This document shows, piece by piece, positions 35,165-41,975 of a stretch of 41,975 nt of DNA (position 1 is the stretch's first letter; every line of letters begins with the position of its first letter). The position numbers and the translations under genes are program-made. The stretch lies in contig JACKQC010000029.1 in the NCBI GenBank assembly GCA_024233085.1, forward strand, positions 1 to 41,975, read 5' to 3'. This stretch comes from Akkermansiaceae bacterium. GTDB lineage: Bacteria; Verrucomicrobiota; Verrucomicrobiia; Verrucomicrobiales; DEV007. The notes beneath the pieces were generated by a model that did no database searches, was not told the DNA's origin, and was given only the letters and a program-made list of their open reading frames with translations.

Positions 35165-38100
35165 ATGCAAACGATCCGAATCTTCATCTCATCCCCATCG
35201 GACGTTCGTGAGGAAAGACAAGTAGCGGGAAAGGTAATCGAGCGGCTGCAAGGCAAGTATTGGTCATTTGTGCGATTGGACGATGTCTTTTGGGAAGATC
35301 GTGCCGTCAGAGCGACCGCTCACTATCAGGATGAGTTGGTTCACCCGGGGGATTGTGAGATCGTCATTGGCATTCTTTGGTCTCGTCTCGGGAGTCCCTT
35401 GCCCGCAAAATTCACTTCCATCGCGGGACGGAATCGCACGGGTACCGAATGGGAACTTGAAGAGGCATTTTCCGCCTATGAAAGGACCCGCGAAAGCCTG
35501 GTATCCGAAGGCGTGGAACAGGAAAGCGCGGCGAGAGATGCCAAACCCGACATCCTCGTCTATCGGCGCTTCCCTTCTCCTGACGTAACGGAATCAGAAA
35601 GCGAGAAGACCGAACAACTGCGGCTTCTCGAATTCTATCTGAGCGAAAACTACTTTTTTCCCGACAGAACCATCCGTCGGCCCATCCTGAGTTACGAGAA
35701 TCTCGATGACTTTGAATCCAAGCTCACCAGCCACGTTGAAGAACTAATCCTGAGAGCGATTCCGGGACTTCAGCCTGGATTCGAGCCACCGCCCATCTCA
35801 GGCTGCCCCTTCAAGGGTCTGAAGGCGTTCGGCTACACGGACAGCGACCGGTTCTTTGGGCGCAATCGTCAAATTCGGGAAGTTCAGAATCGATTGAGGA
35901 GCCGTGCTTTGGAGGGAACCGCCTTTGTTCTTATCTACGGAGCGAGTGGATATGGAAAAAGTTCCCTCATGAGGGCCGGGGTCGCCCCCGCGTTGACGAA
36001 ACCGGGCGGGTCCGTCCAAGGAGCGGATTGTTGGCGCCGAGTCACCCTGCAACCGGCCTTGGGGGAGGGCGGACTTTGCGAATACCTGGCCCAGTTGACC
36101 CTTTCTCCTCCTCCGAAAGGAGAAGCCGACATGGCAAAGTCTCACGAACATTTTGCCCTGAGCGGACTCCCGGAATTGCTCGATTTCCCAATCCGAGATC
36201 CGAAGGCAGCGGACGAGAAGTGGGGGATCGAAAACCTGTCCCGCTATCTTGCCGATCCAGATGGCCAGATCTTCGCGGTGGAGGGCGTGGTCGAATGCTT
36301 GGAGTCAATCGGTCATTGGTTGCTGTTGCAGATCGATCAAATGGAGGAGGTCTTCGCAGAAACCGTCAACAAAGGCGACAGAGCGGCATTTTTCGGATTC
36401 CTACACCGGCTTGCGCAAAGCGGACGAGTCTGGGTCCTGGCAACCATGCGAAGCGAGTTCTTTCGCGAGATCGCCAGAGAGCCCGAGTTGCGCTCCTTGC
36501 TGGGAAGCGACGGCGGCTACATTCTTCCTCCCCCCGACACTCAGTCTTGGAGTGAAATCATCCGGTATCCGGCGATGGCCGCCCGGCTAAATTGGGAGCG
36601 CAGCATGGAAAGCCGGAAGATCGGAAGCGAAGCTGCTTCCAAAGAGTGGTTGGATGAACAGATTCTGGACGAAATTGAAGGCCAGTCCGACGCGCTCCCT
36701 CTGTTGGAATTCTGCCTGGAGCGCCTCTACTCGAAGCGGTCCGGCACACTCCTGACCTGGGCTGCCTATGAGGAAATGGGCGGAATACGCGGAGCGATCG
36801 CAAAGGTGGCCGATGACGCGTTTCAAAACCTGCCAGCGACGGCGCGGGAGGCGCTCGATTTCGTGTTCGCCAACCTGGTAAGAGTCGATGAGACGACCAC
36901 GCGACGACGGGCAAACCTAGATCAGCTTCAACGGCACCACGGAGCCGATGAGTTTCTCTTTGCCTTCCAAGAGGCAAAACTCCTGTCAACCGGAGATGAG
37001 GATGGTATCACGGTCGTTACACTGGTCCACGAATCGCTCCTCACCCACTGGCCTGTCCTCGCAGAATGGATCGAGCGGCATCGGAACGATCTCACCGCTC
37101 ATCAGAGATTGATCCGGCAGGCGGAACTCTGGGAAGCAAACCGGGAAAGTCCGAAATATCTTCTCACAGCCGGTCACCTCGCGGAAGCCGAACGAGTGGC
37201 GGGAAGTTCGATCTTTCTCCTCTCCGAAAGCCAATCGAAGTTTCTCCGGCGGTCTCGTCGCGCCGCCCAACGTAAGCTCCGTGTCTTTCAGTTTGCCACC
37301 GTGGTTTTCGCCGCCCTGGCATTGTTGGCCGCGTTGCTTGGACGAAAAGCAGTGTTGGCCAGGTCCGACGCCCAGCATGCCCTCGCCACCTTGCAGGGGG
37401 ACAAGGCGGACACGCTTTTTCTGCGAGATGACAAAATCGAGGCCATTCCCTACCTGACCAGCCTCCTGAAAAAGCATCCCAGTAACCATCTCGCCGCGGA
37501 ACGCCTTGTTTCCGCATTGACCTACCGGAGCTTCCCCCTGCCCCACACCCGGGAACTGACCCACGGTAGTCGGATTCACAAAGTTGAGTTTCACCCGGGA
37601 GGCAGATATCTGGGCTCGGCAGCCTGCGCCGAGTTTGATGGGCGTGCGGTACTCTGGGACATCGACAGCGGTGAGATTCTCCGTTCCTTTCGTCACGATC
37701 TCTGTGTGGAGGATCTTTCCTTCAGCGCCGACGGCCGGTTCCTCGCGACCGCTTCCCGAGATCGTACGGCGAAAATCTGGAACATCGAAACAGGAGAAGC
37801 CGTTTCACCGCCGTTGGAGCACAAAGATGAGGTCAAGAAGGTCTGGCTGGACGCCACCGGAACGAAACTGGTATCCACCACGAAGGGAGGGGAATCGGTG
37901 CTTTGGGAAGTTTCCACCGGAAAACGACTCCTCGACCTGAACTCATTCGGAGGAGGAGAAACGAAAATTCTATCCGCCCAGTTTTCGCCAGACAATCGGT
38001 ATCTACTGGTGAACTTCGCATACACAAATTCGGTTCTGATCGATTGCGGCACGCTTGAATCCAGCGAGGTGTTTCGAAATGTCGGGCAAGGCATTTTCAA

Positions 38101-40111
38101 TCGTGATGGAACCAAGATGGCATTCGCATTCCCTTGGTCGCCGGCCCTGACTTTCTACGACCCTATCCACCGTGACCGGCTGTCTTCAAGGCACCATCTG
38201 GATGATCCTCGCAACTTTCGCTCACCGGAAAGCCCGATAGAATCGGAAAGGCTGAAAATCCAAGGCTTCGACTTCAGTCCCGAGGGTCAGTCCGTGGTCG
38301 CCTATCTGGAGGGTGGCGATCTTCGAAGAATTGACCTCGAGCAAAGCCACGTCCTTCCTCACGCCCAGAGATCCACCCGCAAAGTGCTGACATTGAAAAC
38401 GTTTCCGGACGGTCTCCACGCCGCGGCACGGACGGAGGGATGGCGTCAGTCGGACACAGTCGTGCTGAACTTGTTCCCCGGTGAAACCGCGACGGGGGTG
38501 ATGTGGCATGGCAAAGGAGCACTGGCGATCCATCCAACCCGTCCGCTGATCGCCACGTCCTCTTCCCAGGAAACCAAACGTTCGATCCGGGTTTGGGACA
38601 CCAGACCGGGAGAGGCCTTCCCACAAGTCCGCGTTTTCGATGGCGGCATCACCATCCTCAGCGAATCTAGCAACCGGAATCATTTCGCGGTCGTTTCCGA
38701 CAAAGAGAGTCTCCTCTCGGTTTGTCGAACCTCTGACCTGTCCGTCATCGACACTCATGTTTTCGATTCGCCGATCCGCGCCTTGGCAATGGACGAAACT
38801 ACCGATGCCTTCATTGTGGGGCTATCGGACGGTCGAATCTTTCATGGAAAGGTCACCGATGCCGGAGCTGTTCAAGAAGTCCTGACCGTCGACGGGCAAA
38901 TCTTCGGGCTGATCCTACATCCCGACGGAAGCGCCTTCGCGGTAATTCGGAGATTTCCAGAACTGCGCGGACGATCTCCTCGTGTGACGACTTATTGTTT
39001 TGATACGTTTAAGGTTCTTTTCGATCAGGAAATTGATTTCATTCCTGTAGATCCATGGAATTTTGGCTGGGGAGCAAATGGCAGCGTCTTTGTCAGTCCT
39101 GCACTTGATTATTCCTATCGTCTGGTCACCGGAGATTCGGGAAAACCGCTAGTTAATCAGGGGTTGAAAGCCCTGGCAAGGGTCGGTTTCAAAAGCCAGC
39201 GCGGTCAATTAATGGCATTTGACCCGACGGACTCGAGAGTCGCCACCACCAATAAGGAAGTGGCGCGGGTCTTTCGGAGCGACAACGGGGATCCCGTGAC
39301 CGCTCCGATGCTCCACGATGGAGACGTGAATTCCCTCGATTTCCATCCTTCCGGGAAATGGCTCGTGACCGCTTCCGAGGACGGCACCGCCCGAATCTGG
39401 GACGCGGTGGGACGTGGCGGAGAGCAAGTCGCACTTTCGATGGAGCATGGATTACCGGTCATCGATGCACAATTCAGCCCTGATGGATCGCGGATTCTGA
39501 CTCTGACCCGGATGGCGGCGCGTCTCTGGGACACTGAAACCGGTCAGCCCATTTCCGACCCTTTCCCACTTCCCGCCACGAAAACACCAGCGGATTCGGC
39601 AAAGGGATGGGCCAGATTCTGCGACGGCGGACAGGCGATACTGCTCGCTTCCGGAGACGGCCGGGTGGCCCGCTGGGAAACCCCCACCTGTCCCTTGCCC
39701 GTTCCCGAATGGTTTTGTCACCTGGCGGAATCCGTGGTCGGCGAACGGCTGGATGAACGGGGCATGCCGCAACCCGTCGATTTCGGTGACCTGGTGGGAG
39801 AACGGAATCGAGCCCTCGGTTTTGGAGAAAGTGACCGATTCTACGAACGGTTCGCCCATTGGTTCTTTTCGGATCGATCCAAGCGCTCTCCCGCTCCCGA
39901 ATCCCGAAGAGCGATGGACGACCAGGTTCACTACTGGATCGAGAACGCCACACTTCCCGAATTGCTGCGAGCCCGCCTCCTCCACCCGGAGAATCGAGAG
40001 ATTCTGAAACGAATCGCAGCGAATCTAAAGAATTCTCCCCACGAATCGGAGCGCGAACTTGCCCGTTTTCTCGGATCAAACCTTGACCGCCTCACTTCCG
40101 CCAATCCCTGA
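35165..40111 (+). CDS. DUF4062-nSTAND1-TM-WD40 protein (candidate conflict/defence NTPase)
   Basis: The 1648-residue protein has, in order: a DUF4062 domain (about 1-190, with the signature FISSPSDVREER and the pattern ILWSRLGSPLP); an nSTAND1 NTPase (about 213-690, starting CPFKGLKAF then FFGRNRQI); a membrane helix (about 707-725); and WD40 repeats (about 790-1560, with clear blades such as ASRDRTAKIWN and ASEDGTARIWD). Walker A is GASGYGKSS (259-267), Walker B ends at Asp391 (LLLQIDQMEE), and the family motif LVHESLLTHWPVL is at about 620-632. The C-terminal 100 residues are helical. Such signal-sensing STAND proteins are linked to anti-phage and conflict functions; here DUF4062 would be the effector and WD40 the sensor (inference). 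Composition is lower in GC than the neighbours. The ATG has no Shine-Dalgarno sequence. Confidence 0.9.
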   Translation: MQTIRIFISSPSDVREERQVAGKVIERLQGKYWSFVRLDDVFWEDRAVRATAHYQDELVHPGDCEIVIGILWSRLGSPLPAKFTSIAGRNRTGTEWELEEAFSAYERTRESLVSEGVEQESAARDAKPDILVYRRFPSPDVTESESEKTEQLRLLEFYLSENYFFPDRTIRRPILSYENLDDFESKLTSHVEELILRAIPGLQPGFEPPPISGCPFKGLKAFGYTDSDRFFGRNRQIREVQNRLRSRALEGTAFVLIYGASGYGKSSLMRAGVAPALTKPGGSVQGADCWRRVTLQPALGEGGLCEYLAQLTLSPPPKGEADMAKSHEHFALSGLPELLDFPIRDPKAADEKWGIENLSRYLADPDGQIFAVEGVVECLESIGHWLLLQIDQMEEVFAETVNKGDRAAFFGFLHRLAQSGRVWVLATMRSEFFREIAREPELRSLLGSDGGYILPPPDTQSWSEIIRYPAMAARLNWERSMESRKIGSEAASKEWLDEQILDEIEGQSDALPLLEFCLERLYSKRSGTLLTWAAYEEMGGIRGAIAKVADDAFQNLPATAREALDFVFANLVRVDETTTRRRANLDQLQRHHGADEFLFAFQEAKLLSTGDEDGITVVTLVHESLLTHWPVLAEWIERHRNDLTAHQRLIRQAELWEANRESPKYLLTAGHLAEAERVAGSSIFLLSESQSKFLRRSRRAAQRKLRVFQFATVVFAALALLAALLGRKAVLARSDAQHALATLQGDKADTLFLRDDKIEAIPYLTSLLKKHPSNHLAAERLVSALTYRSFPLPHTRELTHGSRIHKVEFHPGGRYLGSAACAEFDGRAVLWDIDSGEILRSFRHDLCVEDLSFSADGRFLATASRDRTAKIWNIETGEAVSPPLEHKDEVKKVWLDATGTKLVSTTKGGESVLWEVSTGKRLLDLNSFGGGETKILSAQFSPDNRYLLVNFAYTNSVLIDCGTLESSEVFRNVGQGIFNRDGTKMAFAFPWSPALTFYDPIHRDRLSSRHHLDDPRNFRSPESPIESERLKIQGFDFSPEGQSVVAYLEGGDLRRIDLEQSHVLPHAQRSTRKVLTLKTFPDGLHAAARTEGWRQSDTVVLNLFPGETATGVMWHGKGALAIHPTRPLIATSSSQETKRSIRVWDTRPGEAFPQVRVFDGGITILSESSNRNHFAVVSDKESLLSVCRTSDLSVIDTHVFDSPIRALAMDETTDAFIVGLSDGRIFHGKVTDAGAVQEVLTVDGQIFGLILHPDGSAFAVIRRFPELRGRSPRVTTYCFDTFKVLFDQEIDFIPVDPWNFGWGANGSVFVSPALDYSYRLVTGDSGKPLVNQGLKALARVGFKSQRGQLMAFDPTDSRVATTNKEVARVFRSDNGDPVTAPMLHDGDVNSLDFHPSGKWLVTASEDGTARIWDAVGRGGEQVALSMEHGLPVIDAQFSPDGSRILTLTRMAARLWDTETGQPISDPFPLPATKTPADSAKGWARFCDGGQAILLASGDGRVARWETPTCPLPVPEWFCHLAESVVGERLDERGMPQPVDFGDLVGERNRALGFGESDRFYERFAHWFFSDRSKRSPAPESRRAMDDQVHYWIENATLPELLRARLLHPENREILKRIAANLKNSPHESERELARFLGSNLDRLTSANP

Positions 40112-40646
40112 CCCTCAACCACGTCAGCAGGGTTCCGGCAACCATTCCACCAACGGCCGCGCAGAAGGGAATGTTCGAAGGTCGCTGGGAGATCGGATCG
40201 AACCAAGGCATCGAGTCCCAAGCCAGCCAACAACCCACCGCCAGCCCTACCAAACTACCCCGGACTTTCCACGATGGCGCGATCAGCCCCGCCAGCCAGA
40301 ACCCCAGAAAACCGCCCAACGATCCCGCTAACGCCTCGACGTACTGCCGGTGCAAGCCATGCCTTGCCAATGTGATAGTGAGAGCCAGGGACAATCCGGC
40401 AGCACTCGCCGCGACAATCGGGAGCAACATCCACCGCAAAAGCGAAAGCTTTGAGAATCCTCCTTTCAAATTCGCCAACCGTTCGCTTGGAGCCTTGTCC
40501 AAACAAAAAGGGTCCGCAACCCGCTGTTTGAAAACATGATGTGGTCGAGCTGGGATCAAATCCTGATCAGTCAGTCGGAAATGTTCAAGATCAAAATACG
40601 TGAATGCACGTCGGGTGCTGACGATTTTTTTTGGACCATCCACCAA
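40092..40646 (-). CDS. Four-helix membrane protein of unknown function
   Basis: The product of up to 184 residues has a polar N-terminus (about 1-65) and four hydrophobic segments at about 69-93 (LLPIVAASAAGLSLALTI), 103-123, 130-146 (LVGLAVGCWLAW) and 161-176 (FCAAVGGMVAGTLLTWL). No family is recognised. The start is uncertain: TTG at 40646 and GTG at 40643 are the first options and no ATG precedes the first helix. Its 3' end overlaps the 3' end of the STAND gene by 20 bases, tail to tail. It may be a partner of the STAND protein or an unrelated passenger in the island. Confidence 0.55.
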   Translation of the reverse strand: MVDGPKKIVSTRRAFTYFDLEHFRLTDQDLIPARPHHVFKQRVADPFCLDKAPSERLANLKGGFSKLSLLRWMLLPIVAASAAGLSLALTITLARHGLHRQYVEALAGSLGGFLGFWLAGLIAPSWKVRGSLVGLAVGCWLAWDSMPWFDPISQRPSNIPFCAAVGGMVAGTLLTWLRVRDWRK

Positions 40647-40724
40647 ACAGGCGATTTCTTCGTATCGCTCGTTTTTTCGATACCAAAATCTAGATCCATT
40701 GCCAAAATATTCTGCCGTTATTCG

Positions 40725-41290
40725 CTATGGGTGCGGGCATACGAATTGAAGTTGATCGGGACGGTTGAGGAGATCTCGGATCGACTCCTCAAGATTGTCT
40801 GCGAGTGCTTCGGAATCCTTGGTGATGAAGCCGCCCAGATAGTGGCTCTTGAGATATTGCCAAGGGCGTTCAATTGGATTGAGATCCGGGCTGTAAGGGG
40901 GCAGGAACGGCGGGCGGATGCGATGCCAATTCAATGACTTGGCGTGATGCCGAGAATCTTTCTGGTGACCTTGCTCTGATCGGGAATCTCCTGGGCCTTG
41001 GTGTCGAGGAATGACAGGGAGGTATTCCAAGCATTGTGAGACACGATCAGACTGACCAGTTGCCCATCGGCCATCGCTGGGATTGACCGCTCCGACGACA
41101 TTCTGCCGAATGTGGCCACCGTAATATCCCTGAATGGATGGCGAACCTTTTTTCACCGACTTCTGGCGCGATTGTGGGTCTCCTTCAAATCCCGGCTTCG
41201 TCTCCGAAGGACACCTCGTAGCTGTCTCGATCGTCGAGCAACTCCAGAAGCTCTTTAATAAAGGCTTCCCGGTGTTTTTCCGAGACCTCA
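40725..41290 (-). pseudogene. IS630-family transposase, decayed DDE domain
   Basis: Reading leftward from about 41290, EKHREAFIKELLELLDDRDSYEVSFGDEAG gives the first catalytic Asp region. An extra base near 41198 then shifts the frame to FEGDPQSRQKSVKKGSP and IRQNVVGAVNPSDG. A second shift near 41072 gives GQLVSLIVSHNAWNT and SFLDTKAQEIPDQSK. The stretch that should hold LDNASxH (second Asp) is deleted around 40950. A third frame gives KSLNWHRIRPPFLPPYSPDLNPIERPWQYLK with the catalytic Glu, ending at the stop at 40725. The N-terminal helix-turn-helix part is absent. It is a dead remnant. Confidence 0.85.
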
Positions 41291-41388
41291 GGTTCGAGCA
41301 ACCTCGTTGCGGCCGACTCGGGAGAAGGGCAATTCTTCGGGGACGCCGCGGCCGCCGACCCCGGCGAAGAATCGGCTCGGGTCTGCCG

Positions 41389-41441
41389 GACAGGGTTGGG
41401 TCGCGGAGGCAACAGGGTATGACGAGGGACTCAACCCTGTT
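41389..41441. repeat. CAACCCTGT palindrome, copy E
   Basis: ACAGGGTTG (41390-41398) pairs with CAACCCTGT (41432-41440) across a 33-base loop that contains another AACAGGGT half. The copy includes GGGTCGCGG, matching copies B and D. Confidence 0.75.
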
Positions 41442-41513
41442 TGCGAAAACTTGACAAACTCGGAGGTCCTAAAGGCCAGATCACGGCCAGCGACATGGCG
41501 AGCGGCGCCAGCC

Positions 41514-41697
41514 GGGTGGGGCGAGGCGTCCCTGCCGAGCCGTCGTAAAGCCAAATCGCGTCGAACATTCTTCGGCCATTCGCCGAAGCCTCGGCTTTCC
41601 CTCGTTTCTCCTTCGCGGTTGGTTTTGCGGGCGGGATCGATCGTGTCGAACGCGGCGGGGCCTCGCAACGGCTCGGCGGGGACGCCTCGCCCCACCC
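41514..41697. repeat. 30-base inverted repeat with internal hairpin
   Basis: Left arm 41514-41543 (GGGTGGGGCGAGGCGTCCCT...) matches the reverse complement of right arm 41668-41697 with one mismatch in 30. The 124-base interior holds a perfect hairpin CTTCGGC-CATTC-GCCGAAG at 41570-41588. No coding sequence is supported. It could be a small non-autonomous mobile element or a structured RNA. Confidence 0.75.
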
Positions 41698-41762
41698 ATC
41701 CAACGCCACGGAATCGCGGCGCCGTGACTTTGGCACAGCCTCCTGTGGTAGGTTCACGCCCA

Positions 41763-41778
41763 GGGACTCAACCCTGTC
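41763..41778. repeat. CAACCCTGT repeat half, copy F
   Basis: GGGACTCAACCCTGTC repeats the right end of copy E (GGGACTCAACCCTGT at 41426-41440). With copy E it brackets the 30-base inverted repeat. Confidence 0.65.
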
Positions 41779-41856
41779 TGATGGAGGGTTGTTCGCGGGA
41801 ACCCGGTGGAGGGGGAACGACCGCTCCATTTTTTGAGCCCAAATTCGCATTCGCGA

Positions 41857-41885
41857 TTGACTCGACTGCGTCTTTTTTCCATACT
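41857..41885 (+). promoter_or_regulatory. Candidate promoter facing the right edge
   Basis: TTGACT (41857-41862) and CATACT (41880-41885) are 17 bases apart, in AT-rich sequence that continues to the window end. It would drive a gene beyond the window. No coding region is visible inside the window after it. Confidence 0.25.
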
Positions 41886-41975
41886 GGAAACAGAAAGTTT
41901 TTATCAAAAATATAAAAAGTTTGCATTTTTGCGTCGCGTGTGGTGGAATATCCATCGTTCACCTGCCCTCCCTGC

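Noticed and set aside
34337..41290. One IS630 transposase split by insertion of the STAND gene
   Set aside because: Both pieces are on the minus strand, so the N-terminal piece should lie at the higher coordinates; it lies at the lower. Two separate remnants fit better.
41307..41915. A 202-codon frame through the repeat region at the right end
   Set aside because: It runs through the inverted repeat and CAACCCTGT units, has no domain, and its start is within a degraded region.
1..41975. CRISPR array
   Set aside because: No regular array of direct repeats with similar-length unique spacers and no Cas gene was seen; the repeats found are palindromic and irregularly spaced.

Overview
The window is about 42 kb of GC-rich chromosome that looks like a member of the Planctomycetota-Verrucomicrobiota (PVC) group, with Verrucomicrobiota favoured. 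Supporting this: a paired DUF1549/DUF1553 and Tat-exported DUF1501 gene, two exported Cys-type sulfatases, an M60-family peptidase, FG-GAP/ASPIC proteins, a Ser/Thr-kinase-like TPR protein, and almost no strong Shine-Dalgarno sequences. No rRNA or ribosomal marker is present, so the phylum is an inference from gene content.

Left part (1-12.2 kb). The first 300 bases are a symmetric multi-hairpin repeat. A minus-strand operon follows: DUF1549/DUF1553 protein, a sialidase-SGNH esterase fusion, and a DUF1501 protein. A small plus-strand type II toxin-antitoxin pair comes next. Then a minus-strand run encodes a PQQ-type propeller protein, DUF3500 protein, a glyoxalase-like protein bracketed by two ACAGGATT palindromes, alanine dehydrogenase (Lys75/His96 visible) and a membrane-anchored C39-like cysteine peptidase.

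Middle part (12.3-34 kb). A tRNA-Gln(CTG) gene is followed by a minus-strand pentaheme cytochrome and outer-membrane barrel pair. Divergent from it is a plus-strand operon of two sulfatases, an alpha/beta-hydrolase esterase and an M60 peptidase; the last three genes are joined by ATGA overlaps. Together with the sialidase this suggests growth on sulfated, acetylated glycoproteins such as mucins. A minus-strand set follows: a TPR-membrane-vWA protein, a 99-residue protein and a kinase-like TPR protein that lacks the catalytic HRD Asp. A sugar isomerase/epimerase-like protein and a giant protein with two FG-GAP/ASPIC units are transcribed divergently.

Right part (34-42 kb). Composition drops and the region looks acquired. 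It holds a 1648-residue DUF4062-nSTAND1-TM-WD40 protein, two small membrane proteins and two decayed IS630-family transposase pieces on either side. The STAND protein is the best candidate here for a conflict or anti-phage defence system. The last 600 bases are repeats with no convincing gene.

A short palindromic repeat built on CAACCCTGT occurs at least six times across the window, five times outside genes and once in frame inside the DUF1549/DUF1553 gene.
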